DNA of 40,202 nt from an uncultured Saprospiraceae bacterium (lineage in GTDB: Bacteria > Bacteroidota > Bacteroidia > Chitinophagales > Saprospiraceae), in NCBI GenBank assembly GCA_938028705.1, contig CALIZI010000083.1, positions 1 to 40,202 on the forward strand. Direction: 5' to 3'. The notes under the pieces are model-generated. The model ran no database searches and was not told the DNA's origin. It saw only the letters and a list, made by a program, of their open reading frames with translations. Position numbers and translations under genes: made by a program. This document shows, piece after piece, positions 15,365 through 23,102 of this stretch; the stretch's first letter is position 1; each line of letters opens with the position of its first letter.

Positions 15365-16729
15365 ATGAAAAAATATATTTCTAAAATACCTTTAATCTTC
15401 TGCAAATTACGTTTTCACAAATGGGAACAATGGCAAGACACTCCTATATGTAAGGAGTATAGATTCTGTACCCGATGTCATAAATCACAAGTCAGGCAAA
15501 TAAAACACTCATGGAACAATTGGCAGTATATGTCTAAAACCAACTGTCAAATAATCAGGACTTGTAATAAATGTGACGAAACTGAGTTGGGTGATTTTAA
15601 ACACAAGTGGAAAAACTGGACACCTAATCCTAACGGAACAGACATCCATCATCTACGACAGACTCATAAAATACTAAAGAAAAGAACCGTAGGGGAAATA
15701 AACACTATATGTTTTTCACTGGACATAGACTATGAAAATTTGAAAAGGCAGATAAAGTCAGAACTCATAATATCTCTGATTGGAGAAACAGTAAAAACTA
15801 GGCGATTTACTGAGTTACTATATCAAATACAGGAGAATGTTGATGACATTTCTAAAAAAGATAAAGAATTAATTTATAATATAACAACAGACGTTTCTAA
15901 TCCCAAAGTTGACAATATATATAATCTTAATTGGAACAGTAAGCACATTTGCAGAGAAACAAGGGAGTGCTCAAGATGTGGCGAGTCAGAGGAAAGATAC
16001 AATCATAATTGGGGGCAACCAATGTACCTACATGATAATCAATGTGACTGGGCGCACATTTGCATATCGTGCGGAACGTCAGAAACTATAGATAAAAATC
16101 ACCAATGGAACAATTGGCAGAAAGACGCAAAAGAACCATGCTCAATAAGTAGAAGAACTTGCAAACGATGTAACATCGAAGAACGTAAACGCTTACTTGA
16201 GAAAAGACATGCTTGGAATAATTGGAGTCCGGATGTAGAAGAACCATGCTCAAAAAAAACAAGAACCTGCCTACAATGTGGATTTGAACAACATCAAATT
16301 TTAGAGAAAAAAAATCATGATTGGAGTCATTGGCAAGAAGACCCCCAAAAACCATGCACTGTAAAGATAAGAACTTGCAAAAAGTGTAACAAACAAGAAC
16401 AATCACGCCTACCTAATGACAAGCATGAATGGAAGGGGTGGACACCAGACCCGCAAAAACCGTGTTCAAAACAGGTAAATCAATGTAGTAGATGTGGTGA
16501 GAAAAAATCTAAAAATATTAGTCCAAATCATGAGTGGAAAGGTTGGACGAAAGACCCGCAAAGACCATGCTCAAGACAAGTAAATCAGTGCAATAAGTGT
16601 GGTGAAAGAAAGTATAAAAATATCTATCCAAATCAACACCAATGGGGAGAATGGTATAAACAAGACCCTGATTCAGAGACGTTTATAAAAATTTGTAATG
16701 TTTGTGGTGAAAAACAGAAAGCGGTGTAA
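15365..16729 (+). CDS. Zinc-ribbon-repeat protein with embedded EAD-like domain
   Basis: This 454-aa protein is built from about eleven units of the form H-x-W-x2-W-x(8-12)-C-x(5-7)-C-x2-C, for example HKWEQWQDTPIC, HAWNNWSPDVEEPC and HEWKGWTPDPQKPC. Two complete units and the start of a third come first. A helical insert at about residues 104-157 (VGEINTICFSLDIDYENLKR) resembles an effector-associated domain (EAD) of the type found in bacterial conflict systems. Eight further units run to the C-terminus. Each unit offers one His and three Cys, so a chain of small zinc-binding modules is likely, but metal binding is inferred. No signal peptide or enzyme motif is seen. The next gene starts 11 bases later and carries the same EAD-like motif (ICFELEIDYENL), pointing to a physical pair. 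The DNA is visibly AT-richer than ccmF next door, suggesting transfer. Confidence 0.75.
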   Translation: MKKYISKIPLIFCKLRFHKWEQWQDTPICKEYRFCTRCHKSQVRQIKHSWNNWQYMSKTNCQIIRTCNKCDETELGDFKHKWKNWTPNPNGTDIHHLRQTHKILKKRTVGEINTICFSLDIDYENLKRQIKSELIISLIGETVKTRRFTELLYQIQENVDDISKKDKELIYNITTDVSNPKVDNIYNLNWNSKHICRETRECSRCGESEERYNHNWGQPMYLHDNQCDWAHICISCGTSETIDKNHQWNNWQKDAKEPCSISRRTCKRCNIEERKRLLEKRHAWNNWSPDVEEPCSKKTRTCLQCGFEQHQILEKKNHDWSHWQEDPQKPCTVKIRTCKKCNKQEQSRLPNDKHEWKGWTPDPQKPCSKQVNQCSRCGEKKSKNISPNHEWKGWTKDPQRPCSRQVNQCNKCGERKYKNIYPNQHQWGEWYKQDPDSETFIKICNVCGEKQKAV

Positions 16730-16740
16730 AAGTCAAACGA

Positions 16741-17241
16741 ATGAATAGAAAAAAAGCACTTAAAATTTTGAAAGAGTATTTCAACGAAAGTGAAATCAAA
16801 GAAATTTGCTTTGAGTTAGAAATTGACTATGAAAATTTAGCACACAACAATAAGGCTGATTTAGCCAGAGAACTTATAGTTTATTTGCAAAATAGAGATA
16901 GATTAGAAGATTTAGAAAAAGTCATATGTGAGAAAAGACCTCATTTGTGTAAAGGTTATGCAAGGAAAAATATGCCCAAAGAAAATGTCAAAACAAAAAT
17001 TGAAGAAGTTATCAAGCTAATAAAAGAAGATAGAATTGAATTAGCAATGACTCAACTGGAAATATTACTAAATGATGTAGGTAATGACGAACATCGTGAA
17101 CCAATAATACAGAATAAAGCACAGTATAATCGACTCAAAAAAGACGTGATAAGCAACACAATTACAAGGGAACAAGCGAATACTGAAAAAGCAAGAATTA
17201 CCAGAAATATGTTAGGAATCATAGACTCCATTCAATCCTAA
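16741..17241 (+). CDS. Double EAD adaptor-like protein (EAD7-like plus EAD11-like)
   Basis: The 166-aa protein has two small helical domains. Residues 1-75 (LKILKEYFNESEIKEICFEL, EIDYENLAHNNKADLARELI, DRLEDLEKVICEKRP) match the EAD family with the F..-EL--LCFEL-IDYENL pattern, which I recall as EAD7. Residues about 82-166 (KIEEVIKLIKEDRIELAMTQ, then NKAQYNRLKKDV, ITREQANTEKARITRNMLGI) match EAD11. EADs are thought to link sensors to effectors by homotypic contact in NTPase-based immune systems. There is no effector domain, so this looks like an adaptor. It follows the zinc-ribbon gene by 11 bases. Its stop overlaps the convergent ccmF stop by four bases. The EAD numbers are from memory. Confidence 0.75.
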   Translation: MNRKKALKILKEYFNESEIKEICFELEIDYENLAHNNKADLARELIVYLQNRDRLEDLEKVICEKRPHLCKGYARKNMPKENVKTKIEEVIKLIKEDRIELAMTQLEILLNDVGNDEHREPIIQNKAQYNRLKKDVISNTITREQANTEKARITRNMLGIIDSIQS

Positions 17242-19742
17242 GACCACCTTCTCACCATCCCCATCGCCAATCCAGTCATCATCATAATCGACCCCAGCCA
17301 CACCAAATTAATACCCGGAAACAGTATCGCCTGCATCACGATATACTCGGTGCGGGGCTTGCCTTCGGCGATTTCAAAAGTCATTGTACGGGCTTTCGGG
17401 TCCACTTTATTGAAGCGGAAACGCAAGCCGAGTTCGTCAATTTTATCGTCAATGCTCATGCCGAAGTTATTGCGAATGAGATAAACGGGTTCGGCTTTCC
17501 ATGTAGAATCGGTGTCCATTTTGCGGACGGTCAGTTGGGCAGCTACGGGGATGTCGCCGGGTTGGGGTGCGTAGTCTTCGTGGGTGGGTTGTTGGCTGAA
17601 ACCGTCGAATGTGATGTAATGTTCGCTCGTAAACATCGTGTCTTTTTCGGAGACGACGTACTCGACATATTGTAGGCTATCTTCCTGTGCTTGAGCCGCT
17701 TCGGGGTCGGTTTCGCTCATGGGTAGCGCAGAGACATAGGTAAAAATATCCTTTGCCAAATAGTGTTTGGTAGATGGATTAGAGGATTCTATTTTGGTGA
17801 GCATTTTATTGTACAGGACATTCGGATGCAAGTCAAATTCTTCTACGATTTCAGATTTATTGTCATTATATCGTTTATAATTGATATTAAATTTGCGGGT
17901 AAAACCATTCATTTCATCGCCCTCATAAGTCACTACATAATCGTTCATCACAACAGGCAATCCCTTCGGCAATTGTATATTAATTCGCGCTTCTTCTGCA
18001 TCAAATCCTTCAATCATCGCTGCACTCATAAAGTTATTTTGAGAGATAACTTCCTTCTTCGCCCCCGAAAATATCACGCCCAATAACATAAGACCAAATC
18101 CAATGTGTCCCACTGCCGAACCCGACACCTGAATTTTGCCACGCAACACCGTTATCACATAATCCAAATTCGTAATAATTGCGTATAATCCGGCGATTAA
18201 CAGGAGAATATATTGCCATGTTTTGATGCCGGAAAAATACGCCATCGCCCAACCGCCGACCACACTCATCGCCAAGGCAAAACCTGTGTGTATCAGGAAT
18301 TTACGCCGATTATCGCCCGTCATTTTATCGCCTCTATATCGCAGAAATTGCGACATGCCCGACAACATTCCTATAAAAACACCTATCCATAATTGATATT
18401 TGTTATAATGCGCCACCACATCTTCCGGCGGACTGTAATTGACCGGATTGCCACCGCCCAATTCAGAGAAAAAGGTCAGTATTTTATTAAAAACAGGAAT
18501 CGAAGTCGTAAAGGAAATTAAGACGGAAGAAAATATCAAAACCAATGAACCGATAAACATCCAAAACTCCTTCGAGTAGGCACTTTCTTCTTTTTTGGGC
18601 GCGGGTATTTCTTTTCTTTTTCGGAATAATAAAAATAATGGCGGAATGAGAAATGTAAGGATAAAACCGACCAATTGCCACTCCAAACCCATCTCCGTAA
18701 ATGCGTGTACAGAGGTATCGCCGAGTACGCCGCTTCGCGTGAGGAAAGTCGAGTATAGTATCAGTACGAATGTAAGAATAAAAAATAGATAAGTCGCTTT
18801 GATAGAGTAACCTGTATTCTTGGCGACCACGCCCGTATGTATGCCCGCGATGAGGACAATCCACGGCACGAGCGACATATTTTCAACGGGATCCCAAGCC
18901 CAATATCCACCAAAACTCAATGCCTCATAAGCCCATGCGCCGCCCATAAGGATGCCCGTACCAAGTATCGCCCCCGAAAATAAAGCCCAGGGAAGTGCAG
19001 GTTTCAACCATTCTTTGTGCTTGCCCGTCCACAGTCCGGCTAGGGCATAACAAAAGGGTATCGCCGTAGAAGCAAAACCCAAAAACAGGGTCGGCGGATG
19101 TATCGTCATCCAGTAATTTTGGAGTAGCGGATTCAAGCCCTTGCCTTGCAGTGCCGCCACGTAATCAGGACGCGAAAATATCGGCGCATCAAACATATCC
19201 CGCACCATCACAAAAGGACTCGACCCGATGCGCGTAAACTCGCCACCATGATACACATACAAACCCAAAATCATCGACATGATAAATGCCTGAATCAGCG
19301 AAAGCACCGAAATCACAGGGGCTTCCCAAGTTCGCGCCGTCCGCAGCAAGACCAATCCCAAGACGCAATGCCAAAACATCCACAACAAAAAACTGCCTTC
19401 TTGTCCTTCCCAAAACGCCGAAAAAATATAGCTAAAATCCAAGTCGTCCGAGACGTGTTCCATGACGTAATGATACTCATAATATTGGTTGAGCATCATA
19501 TAAAAAATCGTACCGACGATACCAAATACCGCCAAACTATGCACCACAAAAGCCCCGCGCCCCATTCGCAACCAACCGGAGCGCAATGCCTCCCGTTCAA
19601 GCGGCAATTCGCCCTGAATCGCCTCCCGATTGCGCGTAGCCAACCAATAACTCAAAGCCGCTAACAGACTGGAAATGAAGCCCAAAAGCACCAAAAAGTG
19701 TCCAAGTTTTCCGGGTAGGATGTGTTCGTTGATGTATTCCAT
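17238..19742 (-). CDS. ccmF: Cytochrome c maturation protein CcmF (haem lyase subunit)
   Basis: CcmF attaches haem to apocytochrome c in the periplasm. The 834-aa polytopic protein has the CcmF landmarks: EGQEGSFLLWMFWH near residue 112, the His in MTIHPPTLFLGF (215), the tryptophan-rich WWD motif (FGGYWAWDPVENMSLVPWI, 277-295) and the following IHTGVV. It is longer than Enterobacterial CcmF (about 650 aa) because of a large C-terminal periplasmic region (about 600-800), as in other Bacteroidota. Its usual partner ccmE (25936-26346) lies about 6 kb upstream on the same strand, separated by accessory genes. The start at 19742 (MEYINEH) is supported because exactly this 5' end is duplicated at 20452-20473. 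The stop overlaps the convergent EAD gene; no terminator lies between them. Confidence 0.95.
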   Translation of the reverse strand: MEYINEHILPGKLGHFLVLLGFISSLLAALSYWLATRNREAIQGELPLEREALRSGWLRMGRGAFVVHSLAVFGIVGTIFYMMLNQYYEYHYVMEHVSDDLDFSYIFSAFWEGQEGSFLLWMFWHCVLGLVLLRTARTWEAPVISVLSLIQAFIMSMILGLYVYHGGEFTRIGSSPFVMVRDMFDAPIFSRPDYVAALQGKGLNPLLQNYWMTIHPPTLFLGFASTAIPFCYALAGLWTGKHKEWLKPALPWALFSGAILGTGILMGGAWAYEALSFGGYWAWDPVENMSLVPWIVLIAGIHTGVVAKNTGYSIKATYLFFILTFVLILYSTFLTRSGVLGDTSVHAFTEMGLEWQLVGFILTFLIPPLFLLFRKRKEIPAPKKEESAYSKEFWMFIGSLVLIFSSVLISFTTSIPVFNKILTFFSELGGGNPVNYSPPEDVVAHYNKYQLWIGVFIGMLSGMSQFLRYRGDKMTGDNRRKFLIHTGFALAMSVVGGWAMAYFSGIKTWQYILLLIAGLYAIITNLDYVITVLRGKIQVSGSAVGHIGFGLMLLGVIFSGAKKEVISQNNFMSAAMIEGFDAEEARINIQLPKGLPVVMNDYVVTYEGDEMNGFTRKFNINYKRYNDNKSEIVEEFDLHPNVLYNKMLTKIESSNPSTKHYLAKDIFTYVSALPMSETDPEAAQAQEDSLQYVEYVVSEKDTMFTSEHYITFDGFSQQPTHEDYAPQPGDIPVAAQLTVRKMDTDSTWKAEPVYLIRNNFGMSIDDKIDELGLRFRFNKVDPKARTMTFEIAEGKPRTEYIVMQAILFPGINLVWLGSIMMMTGLAMGMVRRWS

Positions 19743-19749
19743 TTATTAC

Positions 19750-19781
19750 GTGTAAGTTCGAGTGTCAGGTGCAAGTTTAAG
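19750..19781. repeat. Flanking inverted repeat, ccmF side of the island
   Basis: The minus strand reads TTAAACTTGCACCTGACACT, then CGAACTTACA. This matches the plus strand at 25903-25937 (TTAAACTTGAACTTGACACT, then TGCGCTTGAACTTAC) except for a 6-base gap and a few substitutions. The two copies are inverted relative to each other and enclose the whole accessory island. They are made of the word ACTTGAAC, which is repetitive elsewhere (37405-37462), so chance or general repeat spread is possible. Confidence 0.5.
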
Positions 19782-20412
19782 CTGTTTTTGTCACCATTTC
19801 TTTGAGAATGTTTTTTAGTTTTCTTAGTATTTTGAAAATGATGAAAATATCGTCACGAGTTGCTAAATAGGCATCACTAATGCAATATTCGCGGTCTTTC
19901 AATGTCAAAAAATACCAGCTTCTCCCCATTACGTAAGTACCATAAATAATGTTTGTATCATCATTGACAGCTTGTGCAGTCATCATCGCAATGATAAGTT
20001 GACCGAGTGGGTCATTATCCGCACCTTTCTCTTTCTTATATTCGTGTAAGCAAAAATAAGGACTTTGAGGTTCAAATTGACCGGAGGCTATCATCAAATC
20101 TACCTCGCCCGAAACCGGCTGTCCGTCTATCTCACCATTCAATCTCCTATTTGCAAATAATTTGTATAAATCATTGTCATAATTGATTTTATCTATCAAT
20201 AATGCAATGAATTTAAATATCAATTCTTGCTCATTCCAGCTATCTACATTATCGCGTAGTTTTTCCTGCAAACGAACTAAATCATGTTTAATATCTTCCG
20301 AAATATCCTCATCACTTTGCAGCCAATTATTCAATTCCTCACATTCTTTCTTAACCCCCAATCCAAATGTATTGGCAATATCTTGACGAGTCCAGTGTTT
20401 GAACGTTTTCAT
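19777..20412 (-). CDS. Paralog A: PD-(D/E)XK-like family protein, ccmF-proximal copy
   Basis: One of six paralogs of about 211 aa here. The shared layout is an N-terminal KHW----I--TFGL motif, a helical region with the conserved SWNEQELIFKFIA, a core with SGEVDLMIASG and FCLHEYKKE (D, 18 residues, E-x-K), then DPLGQLIIAMMTAQ, IIYGTYVMGRSWYFLTL and a C-terminal helix. The D plus E-x-K plus Q arrangement resembles PD-(D/E)XK nucleases; this is my inference, not an established annotation. In this copy all putative residues are intact. The start at 20412 (MKTFKHW) is used because all six copies align there. The gene is flanked by 22-bp direct repeats of the ccmF start region (19727-19748 and 20452-20473), as if it had been inserted immediately before ccmF. 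Confidence 0.75.
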   Translation of the reverse strand: MKTFKHWTRQDIANTFGLGVKKECEELNNWLQSDEDISEDIKHDLVRLQEKLRDNVDSWNEQELIFKFIALLIDKINYDNDLYKLFANRRLNGEIDGQPVSGEVDLMIASGQFEPQSPYFCLHEYKKEKGADNDPLGQLIIAMMTAQAVNDDTNIIYGTYVMGRSWYFLTLKDREYCISDAYLATRDDIFIIFKILRKLKNILKEMVTKTA

Positions 20413-20429
20413 AAGCATAATTTTCATAT

Positions 20430-20490
20430 AGTTAAATACCCAAACTACTTACGTTGCTGTATTCCATTTATTAACTGTGAGTTCAAGTTA
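20430..20490 (-). other. Junction relic: ccmF 5' end fused to paralog tail/leader
   Basis: On the plus strand, 20452-20473 repeats the first codons and leader of ccmF (19727-19748), 21 of 22 bases identical. On the minus strand the relic reads MEYSNV and then stops within a few codons. It runs straight into a sequence (about 20454-20412 on the minus strand) matching the end of paralog F plus the leader of paralog E (25035-24995): GAAGT-GTTTAGGTATTTAA and ATTATGCTTATG. So a ccmF-start copy is joined to the tail of a lost paralog copy. This records at least one duplication/insertion event. Confidence 0.7.
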
Positions 20491-21249
20491 AACATACGTT
20501 TTATTGCGAAGTCTTTTTCTGGCAAACTCTATATCAACGATTTTTGTATGTTGCTGACTTGCAATATCACGTAGCCGTTTGAGATAATATTTGTAAGCAT
20601 CTCTTTCTTCGTAACTAAGATTTTTCTCTTCTAATTTTTGTCTTGCCGCAGCCAAGCCCTTAGCTGAGAAGGTCTCTTTTACGCCGTCATTTTTTAAAAA
20701 ATAAATCCACTCGTCAAGTCCGTTTTGTATCGTATCATCGAACTGATTGAGTCTTATTAAATGGTATTCAGGACTGATTCCGTACAACTCATTGATATAT
20801 CGCGACCACCTTGTTTCATAACGCCAATATAGTGTATCTCCTTTGTAAACGTCATTAAATTCTTCAGTTCCACAATACAAATAACCTTTTTCTAAATCTA
20901 TATCAAAATACGCTATTGTTACAGAAATTACTTTACTGATTTGCGTATGCTTATCTTTCAACAGGTTTTGCACAATTGCATGTGAAACACCGAATAAGGT
21001 ATAAATACGATATTCATAGGTTTTGCTTACATGGATATTGACGATTATTGATTCACCTTTTGAATTCTCAACTAAAACACTCGTATCATCTCCTTCCCAC
21101 TCGTTTCTTTCTCCAAGAACTTCTTGAATCCGTATATCTTCAGACAATAATTCACTCAGAAAGCCCTCCAATATATCAAAGTTGGCTTTATCCTTGAGCA
21201 CTTTTTTCATTGCCCAATCAAAACGAATGAGTTGTTTGTCTTTTTTCAT
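20488..21249 (-). CDS. Rpn family PD-(D/E)XK nuclease/putative transposase, degenerate active site
   Basis: The 253-aa protein matches the Rpn/PDDEXK_2 family by its N-terminus (LIRFDWAMKKVLKDKANFDI, LEGFLSELLSEDIRIQEVL) and by YEYRIYTLFGVSHAIVQ. Intact members carry D (in VDVLVED) and E-x-Q (in EIQN), which form the nuclease site. Here the aligned positions read TSVLVEN and NIHVS, so D is S57, E is N71 and Q is H73. The protein is therefore probably not a nuclease, though the fold looks complete and the frame is open over 253 codons. It lies between paralogs B and A in the same orientation, 45 bases after B. Rpn proteins promote RecA-independent recombination in E. coli, which would fit a rearranging island, but that role is doubtful for this variant. 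Confidence 0.8.
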   Translation of the reverse strand: MKKDKQLIRFDWAMKKVLKDKANFDILEGFLSELLSEDIRIQEVLGERNEWEGDDTSVLVENSKGESIIVNIHVSKTYEYRIYTLFGVSHAIVQNLLKDKHTQISKVISVTIAYFDIDLEKGYLYCGTEEFNDVYKGDTLYWRYETRWSRYINELYGISPEYHLIRLNQFDDTIQNGLDEWIYFLKNDGVKETFSAKGLAAARQKLEEKNLSYEERDAYKYYLKRLRDIASQQHTKIVDIEFARKRLRNKTYV

Positions 21250-21294
21250 GATAAATTTTATAACATATTATCTTTCAGCATTTTATACAAAAAT

Positions 21295-21930
21295 CTAAAC
21301 CGTTTGAGTTGCCATTTCCTCAATAATTCCTTTTAATTTTTTGAGTATTTTGAAGATGGTGAAAATGTCGTCTTGAGTAGCTACGTAAGCGTCACTGATG
21401 CAATATTCTTTATCCTTCAATGTCAAAAAATGCCAGTATCTTCCCGTTACATAAGCACCATAAATCACATTTACATTATTATTGACAGCTTGTGCTGTCA
21501 TCATAGAAACAATCAATTGACCAAGCGGATCACTATCTCCTCTCTTCTCTTCTACGTATTTATACAAACAAAAATATGGGGCTTTCGGCTCAGGCTTACC
21601 ACTTGACAATATCATATCTACTTCACCCGAAACCAACTGTCCGTCCACTTCACCGCTTATCTTTCTATTGGAAAATAATTTATATGAATTACTGGTGTAA
21701 TCAACTTTGTGTATAAAAGGTGCAATGAATTGATAAATTAATTCTTGCTCGTTCCAATGGTCTACATTTTTGTGTAATATTTTTTGCAAAAAAATTAACT
21801 CCTCTTCAATATTCACCGGGATATTTTCATCAATACTCAACCAATTATCTAGGTCATTGCATTGTTGCCTGACATCCAATCCGAAAGTTCTTGCCATTTC
21901 CCCTCTTGTCCAATGTTTGAAAGTTTTCAT
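21295..21930 (-). CDS. Paralog B: PD-(D/E)XK-like family, subtype II, catalytic motif lost
   Basis: Family layout as in paralog A. Subtype II is marked by RGEMARTFGLDVRQQC and SGEVDMILSSG, both shared with paralog D. The position of the conserved HEYKKE reads YKYVEE, so the putative E-x-K becomes K-x-V, while the upstream Asp and DPLGQLIVSMMTAQ remain. If the family is a nuclease, this copy should be inactive or a regulatory subunit. The start at 21930 (MKTFKHW) is chosen by alignment; an in-frame Met eight codons earlier is unlikely. It follows paralog C by 27 bases, the same spacing as between F and E. Confidence 0.75.
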   Translation of the reverse strand: MKTFKHWTRGEMARTFGLDVRQQCNDLDNWLSIDENIPVNIEEELIFLQKILHKNVDHWNEQELIYQFIAPFIHKVDYTSNSYKLFSNRKISGEVDGQLVSGEVDMILSSGKPEPKAPYFCLYKYVEEKRGDSDPLGQLIVSMMTAQAVNNNVNVIYGAYVTGRYWHFLTLKDKEYCISDAYVATQDDIFTIFKILKKLKGIIEEMATQTV

Positions 21931-21957
21931 AAAAATAATTTTTATATGAATCAATAA

Positions 21958-22593
21958 CTAAGCCGCTTCGGCTGCCATTTCCTCAACAATCCCCTTCAAT
22001 TTTTTGAGTATTTTGAAGATGGTGAAAATGTCATCACGAGTTGCAACATAGACATCGCTAACACAGTATTCACGATTTTTCAAGGTCAAAAAACGCCAAT
22101 TTCTGCCCATTACATAAGCACCATAAATGATATTTGTATCGTTATTAATAGTTTCCGATACCGCCATAGCGATGATAAGTTGACCGAGTGGATCGTTGTC
22201 TGCACCTTTTTCTTTTTTATATTCATGCAAACAAAAATAAGGGGCTTTTGGCGCATGTTCACCGGTGGCAAGCATCCAATCGACCTCTCCCGATACCAAG
22301 TGTCCGTCTATTTCTGCACTCAATTTTCTATTAGAAAAAGGTTTATATAAATCATTTTCATACTCAACTTTATCTATAAATAATGCGATGAATTGACCGA
22401 AGAGTTCTTGCTCGTTCCAATCATCCACACGTCTGCGTAATCGTTGTTGCAGACGGACTAAATCCCGTTTGACATCCTCCGAAATATCCTCATCACTATT
22501 TAGCCAATTATCCAAATCATCACATTGGTATTTCTCCTTTAATCCAAAAGTATCAACCAAATCTTGTTTTTTCCAATGTTTGAAAGTTTTCAT
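21958..22593 (-). CDS. Paralog C: PD-(D/E)XK-like family, subtype I
   Basis: Subtype I is marked by KKQDLVDTFGLKEKYQC and DGHLVSGEVDWMLATGEH, closely shared with paralog E. The putative active site is intact (GEVD, then HEYKKE, then DPLGQLI). The C-terminal helix ends IFKILKKLKGIVEEMAAEA, nearly the same as in B, D and E, which suggests gene conversion or very recent duplication. C and B together repeat the E and D unit. The start at 22593 aligns with the others; an alternative Met lies two codons upstream (MLMKTF). Confidence 0.75.
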   Translation of the reverse strand: MKTFKHWKKQDLVDTFGLKEKYQCDDLDNWLNSDEDISEDVKRDLVRLQQRLRRRVDDWNEQELFGQFIALFIDKVEYENDLYKPFSNRKLSAEIDGHLVSGEVDWMLATGEHAPKAPYFCLHEYKKEKGADNDPLGQLIIAMAVSETINNDTNIIYGAYVMGRNWRFLTLKNREYCVSDVYVATRDDIFTIFKILKKLKGIVEEMAAEAA

Positions 22594-22604
22594 AAGCATA
22601 ATTT

Positions 22605-23102
22605 TTATGATGATTGAATGGCTAAAATACTATTTTCCAATTCCTTATCCGTCGTCAAATATCTCAATTCATTGCAGTAATAATTCCATTTCTCATAAAT
22701 CGGAAGCGTTTCTTGTATGGTAATTTTTGAGGCAAATTTGCTCTTCGCTACGCGATAAAAGAAGATTTCTTTAGTTGAATTCGGCTGACTTTCATTTATA
22801 ATTTGGTCGAATCTAATATCTTCTCTTTTCTCTTTCGCCATATCTGCGACCAATCCTAACACCGATATATCGCCTTCTTTTTTTGTTAAATTAATTAATT
22901 CAAAAACATCAATCGTATCAATATTTCTAATTAAAAAATCCAATAAAATCCACATTAATCTCCCTGAATAACGACAGTAATTTGTCGTTTCAGCAATTAG
23001 TTTTTCGATAGCAATGTCCTCGACATCAACACTTTCAGCTACTAATGCTTTGCTATCTTGTCTGTTCCAATGTTGAAATAATATATTTAATTTATCTTCC
23101 AT
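22605..23102 (-). CDS. Unknown protein coupled to the nucleotidyltransferase
   Basis: The 165-aa, mostly helical protein (MEDKLNILFQHWNRQDSKAL, YSGRLMWILLDFLIRNIDTI, TLPIYEKWNYYCNELRYLT) is one I do not recognise. The start at 23102 is preferred over 23141 because it overlaps the end of the nucleotidyltransferase reading frame by 16 bases, a normal operon overlap. Proteins encoded next to AbiEii-type nucleotidyltransferases are often their antitoxins or targeting partners, so a partner role is plausible. That is inference from position only. The gene ends 11 bases before paralog C and shares no visible motif with the paralogs apart from an FQHWNRQD start reminiscent of FKHWTRQD. Confidence 0.55.
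   Translation of the reverse strand: MEDKLNILFQHWNRQDSKALVAESVDVEDIAIEKLIAETTNYCRYSGRLMWILLDFLIRNIDTIDVFELINLTKKEGDISVLGLVADMAKEKREDIRFDQIINESQPNSTKEIFFYRVAKSKFASKITIQETLPIYEKWNYYCNELRYLTTDKELENSILAIQSS

Noticed and set aside
15365-16729. Zinc-ribbon-repeat protein as a transposon protein or DNA-directed RNA polymerase subunit
   Set aside because: The repeats are regular H-x-W...C...C-x2-C units without helicase, nuclease or polymerase motifs.
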